64,000 nucleotides of DNA from Pyropia haitanensis (taxonomy: Eukaryota; Rhodophyta; Bangiophyceae; Bangiales; Bangiaceae), in assembly GCA_008729055.1 (NCBI GenBank), contig SDUX01000006.1, forward strand, positions 3,770,842-3,834,841, in the 5' to 3' direction. Position 1 is the first letter of the stretch; every line of letters begins with the position of its first letter. Below the pieces are notes generated by a model. That model was given only the letters and a program-made list of their open reading frames with translations. It was not told the origin of the DNA and ran no database searches. Shown one piece after another: positions 46,414 to 58,740 of the stretch. The position numbers were made by a program, and so were the translations under genes.

Positions 46414-46900
46414 CCGCGGATGTCCCCTTTTCAAGTGGCGACCGCCTACCTCCCGCCGATGGCGACCGAACCTCCCCGATGCTGCGGCGGCTGCCCGTTC
46501 TGCCGCCAGCCGCCGCACCCCACCCCTACACCGCCAGCTCTTCAACAGCAACAGCAGCCTACCGCCTCAAAGAGCCTGCCGCGTCCAACCATTCCCCCGC
46601 TTCCAAACCGCGTACCAAGTAGCTCCCGCCCCCGCCCCCTCTACTTGATTCCAGCGGTCGAGGGCGGCCCGCAGCTGGAGGATAGGAGCGAAGCGAGGGG
46701 CAGAGGGGGACAGGGGCCACTAGCCAAAAGGGGAGCGGGGACGAAGAAAGGAAAGCGGCTGCTGACCTGCTGTGGGGGAGGCAGGTGAGGCGGAGGGAGG
46801 CGGCGGGGCAGCACGGACATCACAGGGGTGGCGCGAGGCGAGGTCCAACAGGGCCAGGCGGGGTGCAGCGAAGCGCCGTGAGGCGGGAAATGACGGGCCA
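46414..46900. other. No supported gene
   Basis: Mixed to GC-rich sequence with short ORFs only. Confidence 0.5.
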
Positions 46901-47335
46901 CTAGCGGCGCGAGCCAGAGACGGGCGGCGCGGGTGGGACCTGCAGGGGGGGGCGGGGGTCTGCGGGGCGGGTAGGGGGTCCGCACAAAAGAGAAGGGGTG
47001 GACGGGGCGCGGCGGGGCCAAAAGGGGCGGGGTCGCGGCAAGCAAGGTGAGGCCCGAGAGGGGCGGGCGCGGCGGGGCGGGAGCTGGATGGACGACGAAG
47101 GGGCCAGCAGGGCGTGGCGGGGGACGGCGAGGTAGGGCGTGGGTCGGCAGAGGGGAGCGGGAAATGGCGGGGCGGGGCGGGTGCCGGCGGGGCGGGGCGG
47201 GGCCCGGCGGGGCTGGGCGGGGGCCGGCAACGCGAAGCAGAGCCCGGCGCGGCAGTGTGGGGGCCGGCAGGGCGGGGCGGGGTCCGGCGGGGCGGGGCGG
47301 CAGGGGGCTGGGACGGCGCGTCGCAGGGGGGTTTT
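46901..47335. repeat. G-rich minisatellite, inverse of the 32.8-35.1 kb array
   Basis: Repeats of GGCGGGGCGGGG, GGGGGCCGGC and GGCGGGGC are the reverse complement of the C-rich array units. It lies on the other side of Ty3-2 from that array. Confidence 0.8.
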
Positions 47336-49463
47336 GCAGATGAGTGGCCTTGTCCGGCGGATCCTGGGCTGCACAGTTATAGCTGCAGATGGGGCAGGGC
47401 CTGGGACATTGTTGAAACGAATATCGTCATGTCGACGACGTGGCCCGGGGTACGGCAGGTCGGAGGAGCAGCATTTCTTCCTGTTAACTCCAACAATGAA
47501 CTGCATGGATTGACCACGGCGACGCTCTCAGGTCGTCCGTGGACAGGAGGCTGGCTGGCCTCGCGGATCTTCGATCACGTAGCCGCCATGGCTGTGCACC
47601 ACCCATATGTGACTGGAGACAATGGTCGAACTCGGCTGCGCCCATGTCCAGCAAACGCGCCTTTGTCCAATTACTGCAAACAGCGTTTGAGCCAGTGCAA
47701 TCCACTGCAAAGGAGAACTGGATTCATCACCCTCTTTTAATTGTAAGTCTTATTTGCGTCAGTCTAGCCTGGTGCGTGTCTGCATCTCGCGTTGCTGTCC
47801 GTCACGGGAACAGTGCGGTGCAAAGGGTGGTCCACAGTGAGCCACCGCCTCTTTCTTCTGTGAACACAGCTGTCGGGGAGATATTCCTGGCGGAACACGT
47901 GCGTGCGTGCCTGCCTCAGACGGCGCGGTCCGGGTCGACCTGGTGCATGGGTGCCTCGAGCGGGCGTGTGTGTGCCCTTGTGGAGACTGTGCAGAGGGGA
48001 TGGCGCACAGGTCTGTGGGGCGTGGTCCCCTTTGCTTCAGTGCTGTGGGGCGTGGTGGCGGTTCTGGCGTGCCACGTCTGCTGACATGGCACGGCTGGGG
48101 TGCGTGCTGTGCGGGTGTCTCGGCCGGGTAGTATCTAGGCAGTCGCACAAGCACTTGCTCCCGTGCCCTCCTGAACCGCGCTGGAATTTCCACTGGGCCC
48201 TCAACAGGGCGCTTCACTGTGCATGCGTGGAGGGCCTGTGTGCAGATGTACGCGCCCATTGCTCGCATGTTATTGCTAGGTACAACCATGATGGTAACGG
48301 TGTTGAGTACGAGCGACGACCCTTATTTTCCACGATCACATCATGTATGGCGGACAGAGAACAATGCGGAACGAACGTCCTTGCCACCCGACACTACGAG
48401 CAACAATCAGAGCAGTCATCCCCCGTCACAAGGCGGTAGGCTTTGTTGGACTTGTTCGTCGCTGGTGGCTGCGGCGCGGCGCTGGCGGTGTCGGGTTTTC
48501 GCCGCCAGCCGTGCTGACGCCCTCCGTCCGCTGCTTGTCCCGGAGGAACGTCTCCAGCACGGCACCTTGCCTAGCCGCCATGCGGGGGGACGCCCTCACC
48601 AGCGCCACGAGCTGCAGGAGCGCGTCCCCCCCGCCAACCAGGCCACCCATAACAAAGGGCATGGGGACCAGGGGTGGTCACGGATATATTCGAGTTTTCT
48701 TTTTGGATTTGCTTCTGTCCCAGTTTTTGTCTTGCGAGCGCAACGCAGTCGAGAAGCATATAGATGCGATGCAGAAGAGACAAGCTACAAGTTGGCGAGC
48801 TTTCTTTCTGTCAAGGTTTTGTTTTTGTCTATATCGGTGTGGATATTTTGGGATATGTCCTTGATATAATCCATATTCTGCCCAAATCGCGTGTTCTGAC
48901 CACCTCTGGCGTTCCGGCGAGCCCTGGGTCCCGGCGGGCCCACGGGACGGTTCCTTGGATCCCTGCTACCAGTGTGACGTGGAGGCACGGTGGTCGCGGG
49001 ACCTGGCATCCCATTGGTCCATCTCGGCCCGGGTGATTTGGCCGGGTCGGGGACCACTGGATCTCGATCTCGCTTGATATCTCGCTTTTCTGTGCTTGTT
49101 TTCGTGCCTTCCCCTTTTCTCCCACTGGGTTTTTTTCTGAGGAATGGCATTTGTGTGTGAGGGGTTCTCGTCTGCTTTTTGTCTGGGTTTTGGTTGCTTT
49201 TCGCCCAATTTTGGCCGGCCGGGACTCGGATTGTGAGTCTTGGCGGGCCGGGTGCCAGCAAGGCACCGGGCCCCTGCGGGTACTGGGGTGGGGCATTGGG
49301 AGCCCAGTGCGTAAACCAACCGATGTTTGGGTTCTTGTTCTCTCGGGCTTCTGTCCTGTATACCCATGCCTCGTTCTGGGGTGGGCGAGTGGATCTCCAG
49401 GTTCCCTCCTCTGATCTTTCCTGGGTCCGTCTGTGTTGACCTGTCCCCGTGGTCCCCTGGGTT
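47336..49463. other. No recognisable gene
   Basis: Markedly lower GC than neighbours. Two minus-strand stretches have protein-like composition without a family: near 47500-47700 and near 48430-48660 (GGGDALLQLVALVRASPRMA, VLETFLRDKQRTEG). T-rich tracts lie at 48680-48850 and 49080-49210. No repeat ends were found. Confidence 0.4.
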
Positions 49464-52400
49464 TCATTGGAATAACGCTACACCACCCCTGGTGGAGACA
49501 GGGGCAGCGGGTGCGGCCAGAGTCGCCCGAGGGAAGGGGGGGGTGGCATGGAGGTGGTCGGTGGTGAGCAGAAGCACAAGCTGGGCGGCAGGCCCCGGTG
49601 TCGATGAGGCGCATGTCCGAGAGGACGCTTTATTCAGCCCACCAGGCCTGGCCCCTGCCTGCCTCCCCCCTCTCCCTCTGGTTGCCTCTGCGCTTTCCCG
49701 CTGCCCCTCGTGTGCTTGTCCTTTGCTGCCAGCTCCCTCAGACAGGTTCACCCCTGCATTGCCATCAGGTCCCACTTCACGATCAACATCAACATCAGCA
49801 CTGTGGTCAGGCCCTCGTGCGCTCCCGCCGTCATCGGTCTCCTCAGTCTCAGCGGCGTCGTGGCGGGTGTCATTCTCCAGACGTCTCTTGCGTTGCCGGC
49901 GTGTGCGCTTCTCGGCTTGTGTGCAGCGATTTGCGTCGTTGAGGGGCCGGCATTGGTGGCTGCCTCCGCTGCCGGCAGAGAAAAAGTCCCGCGTGGTTTG
50001 CACGTGAAGGGCTTGGTCGCGAGCAATCTCGTTTAGCAAAGACCCTGGCGGCAAGCGGCGTGGGTTGGAGTGGTGGGTGGACTCTTGCATGTTTGTGGAG
50101 GCGGGGTCGGTCAGCAGCAGCTCGTTGTCAAGGCGGCAGGACACGTGGGGAACGGCCATGTGCCTCACCACTGGCTTTCCCGCCCAGGCGGCCCACGTCC
50201 GCACTTCCGCCTTTTTGTGGCTCTTCAGGTTCTCTAGCAGCGTCGTCACGCCCTCCTCCGTGCGGATCGTGTCTGGCGCGTCCGCCAATCGCGCCCACAG
50301 CTCTTTGTCCTCCACCTCTCGCTCCAATGGCGGCTTTGACACGCAGCTGCAGTAATGGACGGAGCACCTCCGCAGGAAGGTGCGGGCAGCATCGGTGGCG
50401 CTGGCCATGCCAGCGCCACCGATGCTGCGTTTTGGCCAGCGCCATGGCGGCCCCCTGCGCCTTGGCCAAGCAAATGTCCAGAGTGAGGGAGACCAGATCC
50501 CGCATCCACAGCGTCGCGGTCGTGCGGTGCGTCGCCGCCGTCCCCACCGTTGGCATTGGTTGGCCCCTCAGCGCACACTTCCGCAGAAACTCGGTGAACA
50601 GCTCCACGTACACGTCTTCATATTCACCAACTACGGCAGCCTTAAACACGCACATGGTCTTGTGCAGTCGGTTTGACCACGCCGCCACGGAAAACATGTG
50701 CCACTTCCCTTGATCCCCCACAGCTGTCGTGCTGGGGTCAGAGTCCTTAAATGACAGGTCCGCTCAAATGCTCCCATGCAGTGTGGCACCATCGATCATG
50801 GATTTCAGGTGGAAAACAACGTAGCTGTACGGCGCGTCGTCGTGTTTCCCCCCCGGACCACAGTACATGGTCTTTCGGATACATGGTGCGCCCCCAGTGG
50901 CTGCGGCCTCCTGGGCCATCACCATCACTTGGTCCTCCCCCAGGGGATTATTGGCGAGTTGGTAGTTGGCATTGGCATGCCGGATGACGGCGCTGTTGGG
51001 CTCCAGCTGCATGCTGTCCCAGATGCGGCGCGCCACGTCGGCGCGTGTGCTCAGCGGATCCTGGGTTACAGGTCAAACACCCGGCTCCTCAGCTCCCCCC
51101 TCCTTATTGTCCTAAACGCCCGTGGGTGCGTGTGGGTGCCGTTCAGCATCAGGATGGTGTACTGCTGTAGGACGGGGCGCGAAAAGGTGTACAGTCGTAG
51201 GCTCACCGGGCAGGTCCCGTCCGGATGGTCCCCAGCGGGCACGAGCGTGACGGTGTCGTTTGTGTCCAACGGGCACGTGCGCAGGCGGGCCCAGCGGGAT
51301 TCCATGAACAGGCAGGAGGCGGCCTCCCCATCGGCCGCCTCCATGCGCGACGGGTCATCAATTAAGGTCCCCAGCAACTCCACGTTCACGGTCGGTGGGA
51401 CGCGGAAAAAGTGATGGCCGCGTTGCCGGTCGTATTTGGTGCAGCCCAGGAACCAGGTTCCGCTCGGCAGCTTGTGCAGCCTGATCACGCCATCACATCG
51501 GTTGGGTGGTGCGACCCCCATGTTTTGGTGGTCTTCTGCGAGGTATGAACAGGGCAGGATGGCGTGAGCTCTGTAGTAGACAGTGGTGTGTCGGCGGCCG
51601 GCCAACGTAGATGGGTGTGCGCTCCAGCTCGGCGTGCTCAATGGCTGCGGACAGGATTGGGTCGGGCTCCTCGGGCTTTGGCTCAGATTAGTCGTTGAAA
51701 CGCAGCTCTTCGGGCATGTTTAGGCACACATTGGGCGCTGCACAGTTGTGGGACGCGACCTTAGCGGGCTCGGACTTCCCTTAAAACACAATCACGCTGT
51801 CCCACCCCCCGTGGCTGCCCCGCCTCCTCCTGACGGGCACACCCGGGGATGTGAGGGCGGGCTGTGCCAGCTTTTTGCCTCCCATGCGGTCCGCCAGCGT
51901 GTCCAACAGACCCTTGGGTGGCTTGCTGAGGGGGCGGCGCGGGATGTACGCCATCCTCCCCGACACAGTTGGAAGGGACATTAGCATGTGCGCAAGGTGC
52001 TTCACCGCGCACACATAGGTCTTCTTGTTCAATCTGTATCCTCGTTCTGGTACGTATTCAGAGGGCTCCATGAGGTCGGGGATTTGCCCGCGCAGGCAGG
52101 CCAGCCAGGTGGGCGTTTTGGGTCCGGCGGTCCTCGTGGGCTGTGTGATCCTTGCCGGCGGAGCTGTCTTGGCCTTCAGCGTGGTGCTTTTGTCCTTGGG
52201 TTCGGGCGGGGGCGGAAAGGTGGTGTTCCCCGCCCTCCCCCAGCAGAGCTGCAGGCCCGGTGGAGCGTGGCGGGTGGCGGCGGGGGGCGTGGTGGCGTGG
52301 GTCCCCGTCCGATGTGGGGGTAGGGGCGGTAGCGACCCCCGCCCCCCCCCCCGGTGTGCGCCAATTGCGGCGGTACGCTGCGAGTGGCGGCTGGGCGGGA

Positions 52401-52800
52401 CGCTGCTGCTGGCCCAGGGTGGAGGGGGGCGGCGCAGGAGGTCCGTGTCGTCAGGTGGGTCCTGGTCGTGGTTTTGGTCCTTGTCGGCAGGCGGGTCCTT
52501 GTCTCGCGGGTGGTCCTTGCCGACGGGCCGGTTCTTGTCTCGGGCGTGGTTGTTTTGTCCGGTTGTTTTGTCCCCCGAGCGGAGGGGGTGGGGGGTCGGT
52601 GACGTTCCACCCCCTCCCCCAGCAGAACGGCAGGTCCGGTGGAGCGTGGCGGGTTTCGATAGGGCGTGCGGCGGTGAGAGGCGTGGTGTTGCGGGTCCTC
52701 GTTTGGGAAAGGGCGGGCGCGGTGGCGTCCCCCCCCCCTTCCCCAATGTGCGCCAGCTGCGGCGATGAGCGGCGGGTGCCAGAGCGGTGGGCCAGTGCAA
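49464..52800 (-). pseudogene. Transposase-like pseudogene, possibly MULE type
   Basis: Coding-like minus-strand segments follow one another in changing frames: 52800-51781, a stretch with stops to 51640, 51641-51066, 51036-50764, TGA, 50763-50430, a hairpin, then 50408-49464. Features in order: a Pro/Asp-Lys-rich N-terminus; TWLACLRGQIPDLMEPSEYV; RLHKLPSGTWFLGCTKYDRQ; YTILMLNGTHTHPRAFRTI, where THTHP resembles the His-x-His end of the FLYWCH/WRKY-GCM1 zinc finger of MULE transposases; then ADLSFKDSDPSTTAVGDQGK and FKAAVVGEYEDVYVELF, which could be the first part of a DDE core. The tail is acidic and Arg-rich. Three stops and at least three shifts make it dead. MULE is a tentative family call. 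Confidence 0.4.
50386..50428. repeat. Perfect 20-bp palindrome with 3-base spacer
   Basis: GCAGCATCGGTGGCGCTGGC (50386-50405), CAT, then its exact reverse complement (50409-50428). It lies inside the transposase-like pseudogene and coincides with a change of reading frame. Confidence 0.98.
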
Positions 52801-55800
52801 GCGGGACAGCGGGGGACGGGGGGTGGAAACGGGACGGTTGCGGGATGGCGGGCCGGGTCGTGCGGGCAGGCGGGTACGGGGGGGGGATAAAGGGAGGGCG
52901 GCAGCGCGTCGGGCAGCCTTTTCTAGTCGAGGGGTACGTATCCCACGCGGGCGGGTTACACCCGGGACCCACCCCGTCGGCGGTGCAGCGTTATCCTCTG
53001 TCGGGGTCCAGGCAAGCGGGAAAGGAGTGGTAGGCAGGAGGGCAGCTGGAGGGAACGGGCAAGGAGCTTACCACAGGCACCAGCCCACCGCGTGCGGGGG
53101 TAAAGGTAAACGCGGTCGCAATACAACCCAAGGCACCGCTGGTTTTTCTGGAGCGCCAGCGGGGCAACCCGCCAACACCCCCTTGTCTACCCTCGAGACG
53201 CCCTCCCCACCAGGGTCCTCTGAGGGCCAAGCGCCAGCGCCCTCTGGTCCGCACGACGGGGCATGCACACCCGGCTTTGGGAGCCGCTAGCCGGCCCCTA
53301 TAGCCTCCCAGATACCATCTCCCACACACAGATACCTGACACGCCAAAAACCGAATGAGCGAAAAGACGTGGAAGATACGATAAGTAAGCAGAAAAAAAT
53401 GAAATACATCGGAAAAAGCAGTACACCCAACCCCAAGTCCTCAAAACCGCCGCCATATCGCCACGCCGGGCCGCCCGCCATCTCCCCAATCATGGCTCGC
53501 CGCATGCATTGCTGCCATCCCGGCGTCTCCTGGCCCTCAGGCAAACACGAGTGCCACGCAAGGGTCGTCGCACACCCCCGCTCCGTCCCGCGTGGGTCCG
53601 GCGTGGTACCACCGCCTCGCCAGAGCCCTGATAACGCCACAGGCGGGGATGCTTTTACAGCGGTGCAAGTGGAACAGAGGGCCCACAGGAAATGTAGCGG
53701 TGGGGTGCTCGACGGCCCCCCTCTCCGATTGCGTCGGCGGGCGCTCCTGCGCAGACTGTGCAAACCCCAGCGGGCTAAAGATGGATGAGAGAAAGACACT
53801 CCTCAGGTATAAGATCTCCAACGGGTCAAAAAAGGGTTATACAAAGAACATAGTTCAGATGCTCTGAGAGGGGCCTCCAGTCGCGCGAGGTATAACACGC
53901 GCCCGGCCGAATCTTCTGCCTTCGAGTGGCCAACCAGCGCCTCGAAGCATCCGCCTCCAATCCTGCGCGCTAGGGGAATTTTCCATGCCCAGAATAATGT
54001 CGCCGCCGAGGGGCAGCGTCGTCACCCGAACGTTCGCGCCATGGATTGCAGGTGCACGGGCAGCGATCGCCCCAGCTTCCACCACCGCCAACCCTGACGG
54101 CCTCCCCGTCGCCGTCACCGCCACCGCCGCCATCATCGCAAGCACCCCTCGCGGCAGCGGCGGAGACGGTATCTGCTAGGTGCGACGCCGGCGGCAGTGC
54201 GGGGCTGGCCAGAGGGCTGCCGGGCTTGCCCCCAGCGCTGAGGCGGTGGCTGCCGTCCTGTGGTCTGGGGACGATGGGGTGGACTCATACCGTCGGGGGT
54301 GGCAGCCGGTCTCGCGGCGGCCGCTGACGCCGCCTCCGCTGCTGCCGCCGTTTACAGCAGCGCATAAACTGGAGGTAAACCGAGTGGCAGCGGCAGCAGC
54401 AGCGAAAGCGACAGCGACAGCAGCGGCAACACCCGCACTTCTGTCGAGCAACGGTTGTCACACTACATAGAGAATCAGAACGAGATCAGTTCTGCATGCT
54501 GTCAGAACGCGCTCCCACAGGACAAGCTCTTCTTTTTGGGGGAGCAAGATGCTGCGGTCTTTTTCGATGACAGCAGCGATGCTTATTCTGGAAGAAACTG
54601 CAGGTTTCTGCGAACGCTTAATCGCCTAGCACAGTGTGAGTTGTTGCAAAGCATAACAAAGACGGCTGCTTGACCCCGCAGCTGCCCGCGCGAGAGGACA
54701 GTGACTATTGCGCTGCAAGGAAATCCTAACCCTTCTGCAAAGAAAAAAAAAGCATATAGCAGAAGCGCGGTGTTCCGAACCTTCCACACGCCGCATGCAG
54801 ACGACTTGTCAACGCTCTCGAACGCCTGGGCCAGAGGCAGCTCCACGATGGAAATTGATCATTTATGCAACTCAAACCAGAGGTAAACTCATGACAACGA
54901 AATGGCCAGAATCAATTCCAGGTCACACATTGGCAATTAAAAATAAGCAGAGCTCGTTCGGAATCCCGTGTGGTCTGTTTGTAATTCCGTAGCGCGCCAG
55001 ATACGCCACATGCAGCTCAAAAGCACTGAAAGGGTCCGTGAATCATCCAAGAAATTCCTGAATCAGCCGTGATCAAACGAATCAGCATGTCGAATCCGCC
55101 ATTTTCGCGCGTGTTCTGAAGCACCTCATGTTTTCGGCATGTCCGCTTGGATTTCAGTTTGACAAGAAGCCTAATACAATTGATTCCACGTCACTTGGAC
55201 TTGCACGACTGAGCGGCCAGAACACATATCGTGTAAGGAAGGGCTCGCAGAGCGTTGCAGACCAACAAAATTGACGGGCGGCCCGACGACCACGGGGGCA
55301 CGTCGTGGACTGTGACCTTCAGACGGCACGTGGGTGAGGACGTCACAATCTTTCGCAATTTTCGAGATGCAGGAAGTCGCGCACACGGTGACGTGCGCAC
55401 TCGCGTCCCGGCAGATCTCGTTGCCTTCAATCTGTCTCGTCAACCTACTGAAATCGCTCCTTGCTGTCTCGGGACGGTGCAAGAGCAGGATCCAATAGAG
55501 TTAGATTATTTTTTGACGCGAATTTGGGTGACGCGTGGCACTTCATTGTCAATTGAGGCAATTGTTGAGAGAACTATTGGTCTGAGCTGAGTGCCGGATC
55601 TTTTAGGGAACGCTTTTTGCCCCTGAGATGGATGTTAAAAATGAGTCATGCAAACGGCGCGTGGGTCTGCGATGGCGGCCCGGGTAGTACGCTGATGTGT
55701 GGACTTTATATATTTCATTTTTTGAAAGATAGGGGGCCACCATTCGATTTCCTGTCAATTGTGCTACATTTGTAAATATATTTTTTGTTGAAAACGTTTG

Positions 55801-56082
55801 AGGTACGGGATACAAGTCGTGCCTCATTCTCTCCAGCCCCTGACCCCCATTCCACCTGGACAGGGGCGGCAGACGCGAGGCAGCAGCAACAACATACGGG
55901 GCGGACGCGGCGGGGCGCCAGCACGGCGGCGGGTGGGTTACCGTAAGCGGGGGGAGCGAGGGGCGAGGGAACAGCGGTGGCTCCACTCTCTGCGCCTCTC
56001 CCTCTCAATCCCCCGCGATGTACAGACGCTACGCCCCCCACCGTCCCTGCCGGGGGGGGCGGCACAAGCGCACTACTGCGGC
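52801..56082. other. No supported gene; mixed-GC region
   Basis: A minus-strand segment at 53870-54145 includes VRVTTLPLGGDIILGMENSP, faintly like the C-terminal end of a Ty3-type protease (xILGMD), but it is isolated. CAG/GCA repeats lie at 54385-54430. From 54450 to 55800 the sequence is AT-richer with no protein-like ORF. A plus ORF at 55255-55590 (111 codons) has plausible composition but no recognisable family. Confidence 0.4.
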
Positions 56083-56719
56083 TGAGAGGGTTGTATGTGC
56101 ACCCCGCGCCCGAGCGCCCAATGGTTCCTCCCCAGCTGGGGAGGCGGACTGTGGCGACCTCTCCCGGCAGCCAATCAGGCTGTCTGGGGCGGCCCCTCCC
56201 TCGGGGGCGGGGCCTGCCAGGTCACCCCGTCCGATCCATCTGGAAGACGGGGAGGAGGAGCCGAGATACGGGACGGGCCATCTGGCCTATCCCGATATGT
56301 GACGGCACGTGGAGGAATGGTGACGAGGACGATTCTTGCCGGATTATTCCGGCTTATACTTGCACTTATTGATTGTGATGAGAATTCCCCTATGGAGGGG
56401 ATTCTGCGTGTATATGGGTTCCAGAGTGTTCCATTAGCGTGTGATTGGTCGATTGCGTGTGCGTGTGCTGGCCCGCGTCTGGGGTCCCTTCGGCGGCTCT
56501 GGCCGGGGGCCAGAGAGGGTATATATGCGCGGGGGCTCTGCCCGTTGCTTGCCCCTTCGATAAAATCAACCTTGCGTTACTCTCTTTCTCCCCGACTTGA
56601 ACTCCTCGGCCTAGAGCAGTGGCTAAAGCTCCTGCGGTACTTGCTCTAGGGACTACACTCAGGGTTCCCCTCGAGAGGGGATAGCTTCTTCCTAAGGGTA
56701 AGGTCAGAAGTCCTCCACT
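56083..56719 (+). repeat. LTR-N copy 2 5' LTR (637 bp)
   Basis: Reverse complement of the 640-bp LTRs of copy 1, with some divergence. Starts TGAGAGGGTTG (TGTGGGGGTTG in copy 1) and ends CCTCCACT (CCTCCACA in copy 1). It contains a TATA box GGGTATATATGCGC near 56517. Confidence 0.9.
56518..56531 (+). promoter_or_regulatory. TATA box of the LTR-N LTR
   Basis: GGGTATATATGCGC in an otherwise GC-rich context. The same box occurs in the opposite strand of the other two LTRs (about 57066-57080 and 61846-61860). Confidence 0.7.
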
Positions 56720-56721
56720 TT

Positions 56722-56740
56722 TGGTGGAGCAGTAGGAGAT
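56722..56740 (+). promoter_or_regulatory. LTR-N copy 2 primer-binding site, mutated
   Basis: TGGTGGAGCAGTAGGAGAT, two bases after the LTR. It differs at two positions from the Ty3-1 and copy 1 site. Confidence 0.8.
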
Positions 56741-56868
56741 GGGTAACACCCTTCCTGATCAGCTGGTTGTCCCCACCTCTGCCTTCTTGGTGGGCTTTCA
56801 CCCTTGCTCTGACTTTTTTTTGGCTGTCCTTCCCTCGGGGATGACTACGTTGGTTGCTGTCCTGGTTG

Positions 56869-56873
56869 CTGTC
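56869..56873. repeat. Target-site duplication CTGTC (left) of LTR-N copy 1
   Basis: CTGTC precedes the left LTR and is repeated at 62293-62297 after the right LTR. Confidence 0.95.
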
Positions 56874-57513
56874 TGTGGAGGACTTCCGACCTTACCCGTA
56901 GGAAAGGGGCTATCTCTTCTCGAGGGGAACCCTGGGTGTAGACCCTAGAGCAAGTACCGCAGGAGCTTTAAGCCACCGCTCTAGGCGGGGGCGTCCAAGT
57001 CGGGGAGCAAGAGGGTAACGCAAGGTTGATTTTATCGAAGGGGCAAGCAACGAGCAAAGCCCCCGCGCATATATACCCTTTCTGGCCCCCGGCCAGAGCC
57101 GCCGAAGGGGCCCCAGACGCGGGCCAGCACACGCACACGCAATCGACCAATCACACGAAAATGGAACACTCTGGAACCCATATACACGCAAAATCCCCTC
57201 CAAAGGGGAATTCCCCTCACAATCCATAAGTACAAGTACAAGCCGGAATAATCCAGCAAGGATCTTCTCCGTCACCATTCCACCGGGTGCCGTCACATAT
57301 CGGGATAGGCCAGATGGCCCGTCCCGTATCTCGGCTCCTCCTCCCCGTCCTCCAGGGGGGGTCGGACGGGATGACCTGGCAGGCCCCGCCCCTGAGGGAG
57401 GGGCCGCCCCAGACAGCCTGATTGGCTGCCGGGAGAGGTCGCCACAGTCCGCCTCCCCAGCTGGGGAGGAACCATTGGGCGCTCGGGCGCGGGGTGCACA
57501 GACAACCCCCACA
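56874..57513 (-). repeat. LTR-N copy 1 3' LTR (640 bp)
   Basis: Starts TGTGGAGGACTTCC and ends ACCCCCACA on the plus strand; near identical to 61653-62292. Confidence 0.95.
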
Positions 57514-57524
57514 CTCCCCACGCC
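57514..57524 (-). promoter_or_regulatory. LTR-N copy 1 polypurine tract
   Basis: Minus-strand GGCGTGGGGAG directly against the 3' LTR. Confidence 0.55.
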
Positions 57525-58214
57525 TCAAGGCCGACGCGTCCCGCGGGGCCCGGGCCAACCCCTGCAGGGGGGGCGTCGGCCGCGCCCCGCGCAAGGGGGG
57601 GGGTGCCATCAGGCGCCCCCGCCATGCCGGGTCTTCCACGCGGCGCCCCGCCAACCGGGGCGCGTTGCCGCACCTACCCCCGCACGGCCCACGTAGGTGG
57701 GTCGCCGGGAGCCCTCGGCGCTCCCACCCCGCCGGCCGCAACCCGCACAGGCGGGCCGGCGAGGCATCCGCACTCCGCCCCCCGTGTACCCCGCGTATAC
57801 ACGTGGGGGCCGAGGGGGGTTGCGTTGTTACGCCTGCGCCCGCACGCCCCGTATATACGGGTCGTCGGGGGCCAGCGGCGTCCCATCCGCCCCCCGTGAA
57901 CCCACATAAGTGGTGCGAGGGTCCGGGCGTGTGCTACACCGGGCCTTCTGGCACCGGTCTGCCCGCCATCGGTGGATCCTCCTGTCCTCGGGTCCACGTG
58001 CTTCACCACTTGGGGCTGGCAACCGCACGTCTTCCTCTCTCTTTTCCCCACCCGGGAACGGGTCGGGGCTTCCATCCGCTCCCCCTCTTCAGTACGAGGG
58101 GGACAGCCCAACCAACCCCGACACCCATATCGGGTCGGGGTCACAACCACCCCCACCACCGCCGTCAGGCGGGGGCAGGGTCCCCGCCCCTTGGTGCGGC
58201 CGCGGCGCCCAGCC
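57525..58214. other. LTR-N internal region with short dyads, no gene
   Basis: GC-rich, with several short palindromes such as CCCGTATATACGGG (about 57848) and CCCACGTAGGTGGG-like (about 57690). No protein-like ORF. Confidence 0.6.
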
Positions 58215-58740
58215 ATCAAGGGCCTGCCTCCGCCGCCAAGCCACCAAGGGCCCGCCGTCGCCGCCAAGCCACCAAGGGCCCGCCGGCAAGGAGTGCCGCC
58301 GGCCGCCGCCGGCCGGGGTGGCCATGCCTCCCCGCCCAGCCCACCGCCGTTGCTGGTCGTCGGGGGGGGGGGGGCGCTGCCGCCCGCCGCCGTTGCCGGC
58401 CGTCGCCGCCAACGCCAAGCTACCAAGGGCCCGCCGCCAACGCCAAGCCACCAAGGGCCCGCCGCCAACGCCAAGCCACCACGGGCCCGCCGCCAACGCC
58501 AAGCCACCAAGGGCCCGCCGCCAACGCCAAGCCACCAAGGTCCCGCCGCCAACGCCAAGCCACCAAGGGCCCGCCGTCATGCCCCCACAGCCCGTCGCCG
58601 TTGCCGGCCGTCGCTGCTGTCCAGGGGTGCCGCCGGCCGCCGCCGGCCGGGGCGGCCACGCCTCCCCCCCAGCCAACCGCCGTTGCTGGTGGCCGGGGGG
58701 GGGTGCTGCCGCCCGCCGCCGTTGCCGGCCGTCGTTGCCG
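58215..58740. repeat. 27-bp tandem repeats within a duplicated block
   Basis: About ten to twelve copies of GCCACCAAGGGCCCGCCGCC followed by AACGCCAA, flanked by two copies of a roughly 110-bp segment (58288-58400 and 58624-58735) beginning GTGCCGCCGGCCGCCGCCGG. The ORFs here (Pro/Ala/Arg/Gln repeats) are repeat artefacts. Confidence 0.9.

Noticed and set aside
53870..54145. Ty3-type protease fragment (DIILGME)
   Set aside because: Only one short motif, with no DTG box or neighbouring RT; too weak to annotate.
55255..55590. 111-codon plus ORF as a gene
   Set aside because: Composition is acceptable, but I see no family, no context and no start signal; it may be chance.
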